Source: Clostridiales bacterium
GTDB lineage: Bacteria > Bacillota > Clostridia > Oscillospirales > Acutalibacteraceae
NCBI GenBank assembly: GCA_012517675.1
Contig: JAAYUL010000132.1
Location: 1-40,339 of the forward strand
Length of the DNA: 40,339 bases
Direction of reading: 5' to 3'
Of this stretch, positions 32,517 to 40,339 are shown piece after piece. Position numbers and translations under genes: made by a program. How positions within the stretch are numbered: the stretch's first letter is position 1; each line of letters opens with the position of its first letter. Below the pieces are notes generated by a model, which saw only the letters and a list, made by a program, of their open reading frames with translations, searched no databases and was not told the DNA's origin.

Positions 32517-33367
32517 CGCTGGGGGAAGCTTACCGCCGGGGCAGGCGCGTTTTGGAGCGGGCCGGTGTGGAGTCGCCCGGCTTTGACGCGGACTGCCTGT
32601 TCCGGAAATCGTTCGGCCTTGACCGCCAGTCCAGGGTCATGAAAAGCGGGGAACCCGCGCCGCAGGAACAGGCGCGGCGGTATGAGGGCATGGCCGCGGA
32701 GCGCGCGGCGGGCAGGCCGCTCCAGTATATTCTGGGGAAATGGCCTTTTTTCGGCATGGAGCTTTGCGTGGGCGAGGGCGTGCTGATTCCGCGCGAGGAG
32801 ACCGAGCTGCTGGTTTCCACGGCGGCGGAGCTGCTGCGGGGCGCCGAAAACCCGAAGATCGCCGATCTCTGCGCCGGCACGGGCGCGGTCGGGCTGGGGC
32901 TGGCCTCTCTGTTTCCCGGCGCGCGGGTGGCCGCCGTCGAGCGGTATGAGGACGCGTTCCGCTATTTGGAGCGGAATATCCGCGAGACCGGATTTTCCAA
33001 TGTGGAACCGGTCCGCCTCGACGTTCTTCTGCCGGAAAGCGCGCGCCGGTTCCCAAATCTGGACGCGGTTGTTTCCAACCCGCCTTATGTGGAGGCGGGC
33101 GACCTTCCCGCCCTTCAGCCGGAGGTGCGGCGCGAGCCGGCCACGGCGCTGGACGGCGGCGCGGACGGCCTGCTGTTTTACCGCGCGATTGCCCGGTACT
33201 GGCTGCCGAACCTGAAGCCGGGCGGCGTGGCTGCCGTGGAGGTTGGGGAATATCAAGCCGAAGCGGTGGCCGGGCTGTTCCGGGCGGCGGGAATCGGGTC
33301 GCTTCGCATCCCGCGTGATTTCAACGGAATTGCGCGTGTTGTGGCGGGCGTCCGGCAAAAAGGTTAA
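32513..33367 (+). CDS. prmC: Release factor glutamine methyltransferase PrmC (HemK)
   Basis: 284 residues. It methylates the GGQ glutamine of RF1 and RF2 and so tunes translation termination. An N-terminal helical domain with GRPLQYILGKWPFFGMEL (~64-81) is followed by a SAM domain containing IADLCAGTGAVGLGLA. The substrate-binding NPPY motif lies in VVSNPPYVEAGD (~188-199). The GTG start overlaps the DUF1385 TGA (GTGA). The ribosome site is weak, consistent with coupling. In many Firmicutes prfA follows prmC; here recA does, so the prfA gene is elsewhere. Confidence 0.94.
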   Translation: MTLGEAYRRGRRVLERAGVESPGFDADCLFRKSFGLDRQSRVMKSGEPAPQEQARRYEGMAAERAAGRPLQYILGKWPFFGMELCVGEGVLIPREETELLVSTAAELLRGAENPKIADLCAGTGAVGLGLASLFPGARVAAVERYEDAFRYLERNIRETGFSNVEPVRLDVLLPESARRFPNLDAVVSNPPYVEAGDLPALQPEVRREPATALDGGADGLLFYRAIARYWLPNLKPGGVAAVEVGEYQAEAVAGLFRAAGIGSLRIPRDFNGIARVVAGVRQKG

Positions 33368-33400
33368 ACATTTGTTCGGAAATTTGCTCCGTTCTATTGA
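33365..33400 (+). promoter_or_regulatory. Candidate LexA box and upstream recA promoter
   Basis: TAAAC-ATTT-GTTCG (33365-33378) has a perfect right half of the CGAAC-N4-GTTCG box and shares AAACATTTGTT with the lexA box. It overlaps the prmC stop codon and a possible promoter TTGTTC-17-TATTGA (33372-33400). Confidence 0.55.
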
Positions 33401-33425
33401 TTTTACCGTTGAAATCGGATATAAT
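33397..33425 (+). promoter_or_regulatory. SigA promoter for recA
   Basis: TTGATT (33397-33402), 17-base spacer, TATAAT (33420-33425). Gives a leader of about 245 bases. Confidence 0.8.
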
Positions 33426-33431
33426 TTGAGT

Positions 33432-33677
33432 ATTCATGCAGAGGCCGGCCGCAGCTCGGCCGGCCCAGGCTGTCGATCCAGTCGCGCAAACGCAAAACCG
33501 CGCCGCAATTTTGCCCGCCGCGTTGGCTGCGCCTGCAAATACCGGTTACATACGGCGGGGATGCTTCCCCGTTTGCAGGCTTGCCGCTTTGCCCTGCGCG
33601 TTCTCGACGCCTGATCGTTTTTCGACAGTCCCCGCCTGCCGCAGCACGGCCGGCGGAAATACCGGGGGGATCAGAAA
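33432..33677 (+). promoter_or_regulatory. Long structured leader of recA
   Basis: About 245 GC-rich bases between promoter and ATG with no supported ORF. GGCCGGCCG/CGGCCGGCC (33443-33451, 33457-33465) makes a 9 bp hairpin. GCCTGCAAA (33531-33539) pairs perfectly with TTTGCAGGC (33572-33580) and encloses two small hairpins, CCG/CGG (33542-33555) and CGGGG/CCCCG (33556-33571): a compact three-way junction. No known riboswitch motif was recognised. Confidence 0.5.
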
Positions 33678-34787
33678 ATGGCAACGGACAGAAACAAGGC
33701 GCTTGAAACGGCGCTGATGCAGATTGAAAAGCAGTTCGGCAAGGGCGCGGTCATGCGTTTGGGCCAGAACGAGGCCATGCATGTGGAGGCAATCCCGACC
33801 GGTTCGCTTTCACTGGACCTTGCGCTTGGAATCGGCGGCCTTCCGCGCGGAAGGATCGCCGAAATTTACGGGCCGGAAAGCTCCGGCAAAACCACCCTTG
33901 CGCTGCACTGTATTGCGCAGGGGCAGAAAAACGGCGGAAACGCCGCGTTTATCGACGTGGAACACGCCCTTGACCCGGTGTACGCCCGCGCTTTGGGCGT
34001 GGATGTGGATTCCCTGCTGGTTTCCCAGCCGGACACCGGCGAGCAGGCGCTCGAAATCACGGAGGCGCTTGTCCGCTCCGGCGCGATCGACGTGATCGTC
34101 ATCGACTCGGTCGCGGCTCTGGTGCCCCGCGCGGAAATTGAGGGCGAGATGGGCGACAGCCACGTCGGCCTGCAGGCACGGCTCATGAGCCAGGCGCTGC
34201 GCAAGCTGGCGGGCGCGATTTCCAAATCGAACTGCGTGGCGATTTTCATCAACCAGCTGCGCGAAAAGGTCGGCGTCATGTACGGCAGCCCCGAAGTGAC
34301 CCCCGGCGGCCGCGCGCTGAAATTTTACGCCTCCGTGCGCATCGACATCCGCAAAATCGAAACCCTGAAAAACGGCACCGAACAGATCGGCTCGCGCACG
34401 CGGGCCAAGGTGGTCAAAAATAAAATCGCCCCGCCGTTCCGCGAAGCGGAATTCGACGTGATGTACGGTCAGGGCATTTCGCGCGAAGGCGAGCTGCTCG
34501 ACCTTGCCGTCAAGCTCGACGTCATTCAGAAGAGCGGCGCGTGGTTCTCGTACAAGGAGACCCGCCTGGGGCAGGGCCGCGACAACGCGAAGAAATTTCT
34601 TGCCGAAAACCCGGAAACCGCCGCGGAAGTGGAAGCTCAGGTCAAGCAGAACGTCGGCAGGCTTTTCACAAAGCCCTCCGGCGGCAAGGCGGCAAAGCCG
34701 GTCGAGGTGGAAGCTCCCGCAGCCGCCCCGGCGCGTGCGCCGGGGCGCGGCAAGACCGCGGATATCGACATTTCCGCGGATGACTGA
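33678..34787 (+). CDS. recA: Recombinase RecA
   Basis: 369 residues. It forms ATP-dependent filaments on single-stranded DNA for homologous recombination and triggers LexA self-cleavage. Walker A is GPESSGKTT (~70-78), Walker [13 protein letters not shown], loop L1 [22 protein letters not shown]-like, and L2 region [21 protein letters not shown]. The C-terminal tail is Ala/Pro-rich ([14 protein letters not shown]) and ends in acidic residues, as usual for the regulatory tail. Full length for the family. GGGGGG lies 8 bases before the ATG. recX starts 2 bases after the stop codon. Confidence 0.98.
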   Translation: MATDRNKALETALMQIEKQFGKGAVMRLGQNEAMHVEAIPTGSLSLDLALGIGGLPRGRIAEIYGPESSGKTTLALHCIAQGQKNGGNAAFIDVEHALDPVYARALGVDVDSLLVSQPDTGEQALEITEALVRSGAIDVIVIDSVAALVPRAEIEGEMGDSHVGLQARLMSQALRKLAGAISKSNCVAIFINQLREKVGVMYGSPEVTPGGRALKFYASVRIDIRKIETLKNGTEQIGSRTRAKVVKNKIAPPFREAEFDVMYGQGISREGELLDLAVKLDVIQKSGAWFSYKETRLGQGRDNAKKFLAENPETAAEVEAQVKQNVGRLFTKPSGGKAAKPVEVEAPAAAPARAPGRGKTADIDISADD

Positions 34788-34789
34788 CC

Positions 34790-35401
34790 GTGCTGATTAC
34801 GGCGGTGGAACCCCGCAGGAAAAAATGTTCCGCGCTGTTTCTGGACGGCGAATTCGCCGTGAACCTTGACACCGAGACGCTGGTCAAATCCGGGTTCCGG
34901 CCCGGCATGGAGCTGGACGACGGGGAGCTGCACGCGCTGATTCAGGAAAGCGACAGCCGGCGCGCTTATGAAAAGGCGCTTTACCTGCTGGAGTACCGCA
35001 GCCATTCCCAAAAGGAGCTGGCGGACAAGATTAGCCGCACCGCCCCGCGGGAAGCCGCCGAGCGCGCGGCGGCGCGCATGGCGGAGCTCGGGCTGGTCGA
35101 CGACGGGGAATACGCGCGCGGCCTTGCGGCGCAGCTGCTGCAGCGCAAGGGCTTTTCCGCTTCCCGCGCGCGGCGGGAGCTGCTGCAAAAGGGGATCGAC
35201 CCGGAGCTTGCGCAGCAGGTGGTTCAAGAGCTTTGCCCCGACCCGGCGGAAAAAATCCGGGAGATTATCGAGCGGAAATACATCCGTTCACTGGGCGATG
35301 AAAAGGGACGCCGCCGGACGGCGGCCGCGCTGCAGCGGCTCGGCTACCGGTGGGAGGATATCCGCTCCGCCCTGAACGAATTGATAAATGAGGACGAATA
35401 A
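34790..35401 (+). CDS. recX: Regulatory protein RecX
   Basis: 203 residues of the RecX family, small helical proteins that bind RecA filaments and limit or reshape their activity. Typical features are ALYLLEYRSHSQKELADKI (~62-80), MAELGLVDDGEYARGLA and RARRELLQKGID, the tandem three-helix repeats of the family. The start is GTG 34790, two bases after the recA stop, and the RecX stop codon directly precedes the rimO ATG, so all three genes are one tight transcription unit. The N-terminal segment of about 55 residues before the helical repeats is common in Firmicutes. Confidence 0.92.
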   Translation: MLITAVEPRRKKCSALFLDGEFAVNLDTETLVKSGFRPGMELDDGELHALIQESDSRRAYEKALYLLEYRSHSQKELADKISRTAPREAAERAAARMAELGLVDDGEYARGLAAQLLQRKGFSASRARRELLQKGIDPELAQQVVQELCPDPAEKIREIIERKYIRSLGDEKGRRRTAAALQRLGYRWEDIRSALNELINEDE

Positions 35402-36733
35402 ATGGCATATCGTGTAGGAATGGTGAGCCTCGGCTGCGCCAAAAACCAGGTGGACGCCGAAATGATGATGGCGGCGCTCAGAAGCGCGGGCTACCGGCTG
35501 GAAAACGACCCCGCCGATGCCGACGCGGTCATTGTGAATACCTGCGGGTTTATCGACGCGGCGAAAAAGGAATCGATTGAAGAAATTCTGGAGCTCGCGC
35601 GCCTGAAGGCCGAAGGGAAAATCAAGGCGATTGTGGTGACCGGCTGCATGGCCGAGCGTTACCGCGGGGAAATACGCAAGGAGCTGCCCGAGGTGGACGC
35701 CGTCGCCGGAATCGGGGCGGACAGCGACATTGCCGCGATTGTGGGGAAGGCGCTGGCCGGGGAAAAACCGGAGCTGTTTCCGGAAAAAACGCTGCTTCCG
35801 CTCTGCGGCGAGCGCATTCTTTCCACGCCGCGCTACTTCGCGTACCTGAAAATCGCGGAGGGCTGCGACAACCGCTGCGCGTACTGCGCCATTCCGATGA
35901 TTCGCGGGCGCTACCGCTCCCGCACCATGGAAAGCGTTCTGGAGGAGGCCCGTGCGCTGGCGGAAAAGGGCGTGAAGGAGCTGATCCTGATCGCGCAGGA
36001 CACCACCCGCTACGGCCGGGATATTTACGGCAAACTCATGCTGCCGCAGCTTCTGCGGGAGCTGTGCAGGATCGAGGGGCTTCACTGGATCCGCATGCTG
36101 TACTGTTACCCGGACTCCATGACGGACGAGCTTTTGCAGACCATTGCCGAAGAGGATAAAATTGTAAAATACATCGACCTGCCGCTGCAGCACTGCAGCG
36201 AACGGCTGCTGCGGGCCATGCGCCGCGCCGGCGGCCGCGCGCAGCTGACCGCGCTGATTGCGAAAATGCGCCGCATGGTGCCCGGTCTTGTGCTGCGCAC
36301 CACCCTGATCACCGGCTTCCCCGGCGAAACCGAAGAGGAGTTCACCGAGCTGGCGGAATTCGTGCGGGAAATCCGCTTTGAGCGCCTCGGCTGCTTTGCC
36401 TATTCCCGCGAAGAGGGCACGGCGGCGGCGGAGCTGCCGGACCAGATCGACGAGGAGGTCAAGCAGCGCCGCATGGAGCTGATTATGGAAGACCAGATGA
36501 ACCTGATGCAGGAATGGGGCGAGAGCCAGATCGGCAAAACGCCGGAGGTGCTGACGGAGGGCTTTGACCGTTACGCGGAATGCTGGTACGGCCGTTCCCG
36601 GGCGGACGCCCCGGACATCGATGGAAAAATCTTTTTCACCGTCTCCGGCGAAAAGCCGAAGGCGGGCGAATTTGTCCGCGTGGCCGTCACCGACTGCATT
36701 GACGGCGACCTGTTTGGAGAACTGATACGTTAA
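35402..36733 (+). CDS. rimO: Ribosomal protein S12 methylthiotransferase RimO
   Basis: 443 residues, radical SAM methylthiotransferase that modifies the conserved Asp of ribosomal protein S12. An N-terminal UPF0004 domain with three Fe-S cysteines (SLGCAKN, NTCGFID, VTGCMAER) is followed by the radical SAM core with CDNRCAYC (CxxxCxxC, ~157-164). A C-terminal TRAM domain (~375-440) ends the protein. IRGRYRSR and IAQDTTRYGRDIYG are characteristic of RimO rather than MiaB. No gap to recX upstream and 13 bases to pgsA downstream. Confidence 0.96.
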   Translation: MAYRVGMVSLGCAKNQVDAEMMMAALRSAGYRLENDPADADAVIVNTCGFIDAAKKESIEEILELARLKAEGKIKAIVVTGCMAERYRGEIRKELPEVDAVAGIGADSDIAAIVGKALAGEKPELFPEKTLLPLCGERILSTPRYFAYLKIAEGCDNRCAYCAIPMIRGRYRSRTMESVLEEARALAEKGVKELILIAQDTTRYGRDIYGKLMLPQLLRELCRIEGLHWIRMLYCYPDSMTDELLQTIAEEDKIVKYIDLPLQHCSERLLRAMRRAGGRAQLTALIAKMRRMVPGLVLRTTLITGFPGETEEEFTELAEFVREIRFERLGCFAYSREEGTAAAELPDQIDEEVKQRRMELIMEDQMNLMQEWGESQIGKTPEVLTEGFDRYAECWYGRSRADAPDIDGKIFFTVSGEKPKAGEFVRVAVTDCIDGDLFGELIR

Positions 36734-36746
36734 GGGGGACCGTTTC

Positions 36747-37346
36747 ATGAATCTTCCCAATAAACTCACCGTGCTCCGCATTGTGATCGTTCCGTTTTTC
36801 GTCGCGCTGCTGCTGATTCCCGGCATTCCGCACCATTACCTGCTGGCGGGGCTTCTGTTCGGCGCGGCCGCGCTGACCGACCGCTACGACGGCAAGCTGG
36901 CGCGGAAAAACAATCAGGTCACCACGTTCGGGAAATTTCTCGACCCGCTCGCCGATAAAATACTGGTGATTTCCGCTTTGGTGTGCTTTGTGCAGCTGGG
37001 GCTTGCGCCCACCTGGTGCGTCCTGCTGATCATCGCGCGCGAGTTCATGGTGACTTCCATCCGCCTTGTCGCGGTGGAAAGCGGCAGGGTAATCGCGGCA
37101 AACCGCTGGGGCAAGGCGAAAACCGTCAGCCAGATCATTGCGATCACCGTGATCTTCGTGCTTCAGTACCTTCAGGAGCTCTCCGCCGCAGGAGCTCTTC
37201 CGCCGCTTGGGGCGGACAGCACCTCCGTCGCGGCCGCGTTCCTGCTTACGGGAAATGTTTTTCTTTATATCGCCGCGTTTTTCACCGTGTTTTCCGGCGC
37301 GGTGTACATCAAGGAGAACATCGGCGTCATCGACACCATGAAATAA
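36747..37346 (+). CDS. pgsA: CDP-diacylglycerol-glycerol-3-phosphate 3-phosphatidyltransferase
   Basis: 199 residues, four to five membrane helices. The enzyme makes phosphatidylglycerophosphate, the precursor of phosphatidylglycerol and cardiolipin. The CDP-alcohol phosphotransferase motif is complete: DRYDGKLAR-x8-GKFLDPLADK (~48-75), giving the D-x2-D-G-x2-A-R-x8-G-x3-D-x3-D pattern. The N-terminal NLPNKLTVLRIVIVPFF is typical of PgsA. GGGGGA precedes the ATG. Last gene of the recA-recX-rimO run; no clear terminator was seen before the Cys T-box promoter. Confidence 0.95.
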   Translation: MNLPNKLTVLRIVIVPFFVALLLIPGIPHHYLLAGLLFGAAALTDRYDGKLARKNNQVTTFGKFLDPLADKILVISALVCFVQLGLAPTWCVLLIIAREFMVTSIRLVAVESGRVIAANRWGKAKTVSQIIAITVIFVLQYLQELSAAGALPPLGADSTSVAAAFLLTGNVFLYIAAFFTVFSGAVYIKENIGVIDTMK

Positions 37347-37388
37347 GACCGGGGGGTCTTTACTTGGCCCGCTGTTTGGTATATACTA

Positions 37389-37419
37389 TTGTCACAATAT
37401 TTTTCCGGATTGCTATACT
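37389..37419 (+). promoter_or_regulatory. Promoter for cysE T-box transcript
   Basis: Extended -10 TGC-TATACT (37414-37419) with TTGTCA (37389-37394) 19 bases upstream. The long spacer is partly offset by the extended -10. Confidence 0.55.
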
Positions 37420-37424
37420 GTAGG

Positions 37425-37671
37425 TATCAATAGCCAGATGAAATGCGATGAGCGGGAGAAGTAGCCGCGGGAAAGGCAGCAGAGAGAAAGCGCCATGGGC
37501 TGAAAGCGCTTTCGGCCGGAACCGATGCGAAATGCGTCCGTGAGCAGGCGGGGGGAACGGAGTATCCCCGCACGGCAGGCACCGTTAACGGCCCTCAAAG
37601 TGAGAAATACGGAGTGGAACAGCGGAAAACAGCCGCCTCCGTCCCCATTTGGGGACGCGGGGCGGTTTTTT
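37425..37671 (+). promoter_or_regulatory. Cysteine T-box leader of cysE-cysS
   Basis: Stem I starts GAGAAGTAGCCG and returns with GCGAAA-TGC-G; the specifier TGC (Cys) is at 37533-37535. The T-box GGAGTGGAACAGCGG is at 37611-37625. It departs from the usual GGGTGGNACCGCGG at three positions, but its UGGA element would pair with the UCCA end of tRNA(Cys), whose discriminator base is U. The terminator follows at 37632-37671. Both downstream genes act in cysteine supply and charging, which supports the specifier. Confidence 0.88.
37632..37671 (+). terminator. Terminator of Cys T-box
   Basis: CCGCC-TC-CGTCCCC pairs with GGGGACG-CGG-GGCGG across loop ATTT, followed by six T residues. Confidence 0.88.
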
Positions 37672-37691
37672 GCTGTCGATGGGAGGAAACT

Positions 37692-38324
37692 ATGTTTAAC
37701 CGGCTGAAAGAGGAGCTTGACTCCATTATTGAACGCGACCCGGCCGCGCGCTCCCGACTGGAGGTCTATTTTTTGTATTCGGGCTTCCGGGCGGTGCACG
37801 CGTACCGCAGGGCGAACTGGTTTTACCGGCACAATATGAAATTCATGGCGCGCTATCTTTCGCAGCGCGCGCGCCACAAAACGGGGATCGAAATTCACCC
37901 CGGGGCCACGATCGGCAAGGGGCTGTTCATTGACCACGGCATGGGCGTGGTGATCGGCGAAACAACGGAGATCGGCGACAACTGCACCCTGTACCAGGGG
38001 GTCACGCTGGGCGGCACGGGCAAGGACCACGGCAAGCGCCACCCGACGCTCGGCAGCAGCGTGATGGTGGGGGCGGGCGCGAAGATCCTCGGCCCGTTCC
38101 GCGTGGGGGACAACGCCCGGGTCGCGGCCGGCGCGGTGGTGCTCGACGAGGTGCCCGACAACGCCACGGCGGTCGGCGTTCCCGCGCGGGTGGTGCGGCT
38201 CAACGGCGTGCGCCCCTCCAATCTGGACCAGATCCATGTGGGCGACCCCGTTTCCACGGAGCTTTGCCGCGTTTGCGCGGAGCTGGAAAAGCTGAAAAAG
38301 CAGATGACGGAAATCAAAAAATAA
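37692..38324 (+). CDS. cysE: Serine O-acetyltransferase
   Basis: 210 residues. It makes O-acetylserine from serine and acetyl-CoA, the first step of cysteine synthesis. A short N-terminal helical region (~1-60, with [15 protein letters not shown]) is followed by the left-handed beta-helix with [26 protein letters not shown] (catalytic His-Asp pair in IDHG) and [22 protein letters not shown] charged C-terminal helix ends the protein. The short N-terminus matches the Firmicutes form. GGGAGG lies before ATG 37692; the open frame upstream runs into the T-box and is ignored. cysS follows 14 bases later. Confidence 0.96.
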   Translation: MFNRLKEELDSIIERDPAARSRLEVYFLYSGFRAVHAYRRANWFYRHNMKFMARYLSQRARHKTGIEIHPGATIGKGLFIDHGMGVVIGETTEIGDNCTLYQGVTLGGTGKDHGKRHPTLGSSVMVGAGAKILGPFRVGDNARVAAGAVVLDEVPDNATAVGVPARVVRLNGVRPSNLDQIHVGDPVSTELCRVCAELEKLKKQMTEIKK

Positions 38325-38338
38325 GAGAGGGAAAAAAG

Positions 38339-39745
38339 ATGCAGATTTACAACACGCTGACGCGCAGAAAAGAAGAGTTTGTACCCATTACCCCGAACGA
38401 GGCGAAAATCTACGCCTGCGGCCCCACGGTTTACAATTTCATCCACATTGGAAACGCCCGGCCCATCTGTGTGTTCGATGTGCTGCGCCGCTACCTGGAA
38501 TACCGCGGCATGCAGGTGACCTTCGTGCAGAATTTCACCGATATTGACGACAAGATCATCAAGAAGGCCAACGAAGAGGGCGGCGATTATCTTTCGGTTT
38601 CCCAGCGCTATATCGAAGAGTATAAAACGGACGCAAAGGGACTGAACGTGCGCCCGGCGACCATCCATCCCCTTGCCACGGAAAATATCGATGAAATCAT
38701 CGCCATGGTGTCCGACCTGGTGGAAAAGGGTTACGCCTACCCGACCGCCAACGGCGACGTGTATTTCCGCACGCTGAAGGATCAGGGATACGGCAAGCTG
38801 TCGCATCAGCCGCTGGAGGATCTGCAGGCGGGCGCGCGCATCGCGACGGGAGAAATCAAGGAGGACGCCATGGACTTCGCGCTCTGGAAGGGTGCGAAGC
38901 CCGGCGAGCCGAGCTGGCTTTCCCCGTGGGGAGAGGGCCGGCCGGGCTGGCATATCGAATGCTCCGCCATGGCGCGCCGCTTCCTCGGCAAAACCATCGA
39001 CATCCACTGCGGCGGGCAGGACCTGATTTTCCCGCACCATGAAAACGAGATCGCGCAGAGCGAATGCTGCAACGGGGTCCCGTTTGCGCATTACTGGATG
39101 CACAACGGATACATCAATGTAGACAACCGCAAAATGAGCAAGAGCCTCGGCAACTTCTTCACCGTGCGCGACGTGGCGGAACAGTACGGCTATGAGCCCA
39201 TCCGCTATCTGATGGTGGCTTCCCATTACCGCACGCCCATCAATTACAGCATCGAGGTGATCGAGCAGTGCAGGGCGGCGCTCGACCGCCTTTACAACTG
39301 CCGCGAAAACCTGGAGTTCGTCATGAAAAACGCCCCCGCTGGGGAAAAAGAGGGCGAGCGCGAGGCTCGCCGCCGGCTTGAGGGATATCAGGATCATTTT
39401 ATCGAAGCGATGGAGGACGACCTCAACACGGCGGATGCGGTCTCCGCGCTGTTCGATCTGGCGCGCGACATCAATTCCAGCGTCAACGCTTCGACCGCGC
39501 CCTCCAAAGAGCTGTGCGGGTTCGCGCTCGGCCTGTTCAACGAGCTGGCCGGGGTCCTCGGCCTTCTGTATCAGAAGAAGGAGGATTCCCTTGACGATGA
39601 AATCGAAGCGCTGATCGAGGCCCGCACGCAGGCGCGCAAAAACAAAGACTGGGCCACGGCGGACCGCATCCGCGACGAGCTGCGCGAACGCCGCGTGGTG
39701 CTGGAGGATACCCCGCAGGGCATCAAGTGGAAAATCGAGCGGTAA
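38339..39745 (+). CDS. cysS: Cysteinyl-tRNA synthetase
   Basis: 468 residues, class I aminoacyl-tRNA synthetase. Landmarks are [16 protein letters not shown] (zinc Cys and HIGH motif), then [11 protein letters not shown] and [20 protein letters not shown] (further zinc ligands). KMSKSLGN (~262-269) is the second nucleotide motif, and a helical DALR-type C-terminal domain with the tRNA-binding tail follows. Full length for the family. The start is ATG 38339 behind GAGGG; the frame upstream is inside cysE. Cotranscribed with cysE under the Cys T-box, so charging capacity and cysteine synthesis rise together when tRNA(Cys) is uncharged. Confidence 0.97.
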   Translation: MQIYNTLTRRKEEFVPITPNEAKIYACGPTVYNFIHIGNARPICVFDVLRRYLEYRGMQVTFVQNFTDIDDKIIKKANEEGGDYLSVSQRYIEEYKTDAKGLNVRPATIHPLATENIDEIIAMVSDLVEKGYAYPTANGDVYFRTLKDQGYGKLSHQPLEDLQAGARIATGEIKEDAMDFALWKGAKPGEPSWLSPWGEGRPGWHIECSAMARRFLGKTIDIHCGGQDLIFPHHENEIAQSECCNGVPFAHYWMHNGYINVDNRKMSKSLGNFFTVRDVAEQYGYEPIRYLMVASHYRTPINYSIEVIEQCRAALDRLYNCRENLEFVMKNAPAGEKEGEREARRRLEGYQDHFIEAMEDDLNTADAVSALFDLARDINSSVNASTAPSKELCGFALGLFNELAGVLGLLYQKKEDSLDDEIEALIEARTQARKNKDWATADRIRDELRERRVVLEDTPQGIKWKIER

Positions 39746-39772
39746 CGCCCGGCGGCAAAGGATGTGACGGAT

Positions 39773-40339
39773 TTGGCAAAGGACAACAACAAAACGAATG
39801 TGATGCGGATTCTGGACAGGGAGAAAATCCCGTACCGGGCTTATTATTACGACCATGAGGACGGAAAAATCGACGGTGTTTCGGTGGCCGGCAAGCTGGG
39901 CCAGGAGGTGGAGCAGGTTTTTAAAACGCTGGTCACGCGCGGCGCAAGCAAAAGCTTTTATGTGTTTGTCATTCCGGTGGCCAAAGAGCTCGACCTGAAG
40001 GCGGCGGCCAAAAGCGTGGGCGAAAAGTCGGTGGAAATGATCCATGTGAGTGAAATCAACAAAATCACGGGGTATATCCGCGGCGGGTGCTCGCCCGTCG
40101 GTATGAAAAAGCGGTTCCGCACCGTGATCGACAGCAGCTGCGGGCAGCTGCCGGCCATGATTGTAAGCGCCGGGAAAATCGGCACGCAGGTGCAGCTGGA
40201 ACCGAGCGCCCTGCTCGCGCAGGACCACGCGCTCGGTGTCGCGGATGAGGCACATGCGCTCAGGATCCACCTGCGCCACAAACAGGGGCGCCCGGAACCG
40301 CGGGATGTGGTCGTTGTTTCCGGTCTTGCGCGTATACAC
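39773..40339 (+). CDS. ybaK: YbaK/EbsC-type Cys-tRNA(Pro) deacylase, 3' end replaced or cut
   Basis: The open frame runs to the window edge; YbaK similarity covers ~147 residues. [57 protein letters not shown] and [16 protein letters not shown] are family signatures; the last contains the conserved Gly-Gly-Cys-Ser-Pro active-site loop. The enzyme removes Cys wrongly attached to tRNA(Pro), so a place after cysS makes sense. Similarity ends near LEPSALLAQ (~40212). Beyond it the plus-strand frame stays open but no longer looks like the family. TTG 39773 is chosen with AAAGGA 10 bases upstream; GTG 39764 is an alternative. Confidence 0.8.
   Translation, partial: MAKDNNKTNVMRILDREKIPYRAYYYDHEDGKIDGVSVAGKLGQEVEQVFKTLVTRGASKSFYVFVIPVAKELDLKAAAKSVGEKSVEMIHVSEINKITGYIRGGCSPVGMKKRFRTVIDSSCGQLPAMIVSAGKIGTQVQLEPSALLAQDHALGVADEAHALRIHLRHKQGRPEPRDVVVVSGLARIH
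40203..40339 (-). pseudogene. Minus-strand fragment of a glycosidase/sialidase-like protein
   Basis: Read on the minus strand from the window edge, 46 codons give a protein segment containing [20 protein letters not shown] and [16 protein letters not shown]. This closely recalls a conserved stretch (FRAPLFMAEVD..., IRDTER..., ERGARLGNF) of BNR-type sialidase or related glycoside hydrolases, from memory and not checked. The similarity stops at about 40203, exactly where YbaK similarity on the other strand stops. It is a fragment of another gene with its upstream part outside the window. Confidence 0.5.

Noticed and set aside
37895-40339. 814-codon minus-strand open frame covering cysS, cysE and ybaK
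   Set aside because: Most is the antisense shadow of cysE, cysS and ybaK. Only the first ~46 codons at the window edge look like real protein, and they are reported as a fragment.
1-40339. CRISPR arrays, tRNA or rRNA genes, toxin-antitoxin or restriction systems
   Set aside because: No regularly spaced repeats, no cloverleaf-like or rRNA sequences and no recognisable defence gene were seen on either strand.

Overview
The window looks like a chromosomal segment of a GC-rich, spore-forming, probably motile member of the Clostridia (Ruminococcaceae/Oscillospirales-like). The basis is a SigI/RsgI pair, an M23 protein resembling SpoIIQ, a DUF1385-prmC pair, T-box leaders, strong SigA promoters with 16-17 bp spacers, a sigma-28-type promoter before a chemoreceptor, and many TTG/GTG starts preceded by GGAGG-type ribosome binding sites. 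The placement is inference. The first ~1 kb is visibly poorer in GC than the rest and holds the tail of a serine recombinase, an XRE regulator and a triple repeat like an insertion-sequence end, so it is probably the edge of a mobile element.

Layout. 1-1078: mobile-element edge. 1079-4247: rlmD and, divergently, a stand-alone trpB2 behind a tryptophan T-box. 4248-7382: a predicted small RNA, a dockerin-like secreted protein, a left-handed beta-helix protein and a pyridoxamine kinase. 7470-10534: an FHA-SEDS fusion overlapping a penicillin-binding protein (cell-wall synthesis pair). 10644-13865 (minus strand): aromatic acid exporter-like protein, HAD phosphatase, Usp-like protein and the SpoIIQ-like M23 protein. 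13946-14787: a possible second small RNA and lexA with its SOS box. 15040-20455: chemoreceptor, cyclase-family hydrolase, mtnN, rsgI and sigI. 20780-23718: amtB-glnK behind a leader terminator, then an EetA/EetB-like pair. 23770-27776: endonuclease IV, an M14 spore/cell-wall peptidase and a GH18 lipoprotein. 27948-31555: FG-GAP lipoprotein, response regulator and histidine kinase. 31548-37346: DUF1385, prmC, recA (long structured leader), recX, rimO, pgsA. 37414-40339: a cysteine T-box controlling cysE-cysS and a YbaK-type deacylase.

Several sets read as functional units. Cysteine synthesis, Cys-tRNA charging and Cys-tRNA(Pro) editing lie under one Cys T-box. The lexA and recA upstream regions share an AAACATTTGTT core that fits SOS control. 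SEDS polymerase and transpeptidase are translationally coupled. The last ~140 bases do not fit the YbaK gene: read on the minus strand they resemble an unrelated glycosidase/sialidase-like protein, suggesting a rearrangement or a chimeric join near position 40205.

No CRISPR array, rRNA, tRNA or complete mobile element was seen. I did not find a clearly new multi-gene system. The best candidates for undescribed biology are the two putative C-rich small RNAs, the recA leader, the amtB leader and the Gln/Ser/Thr-repeat tail of RsgI.
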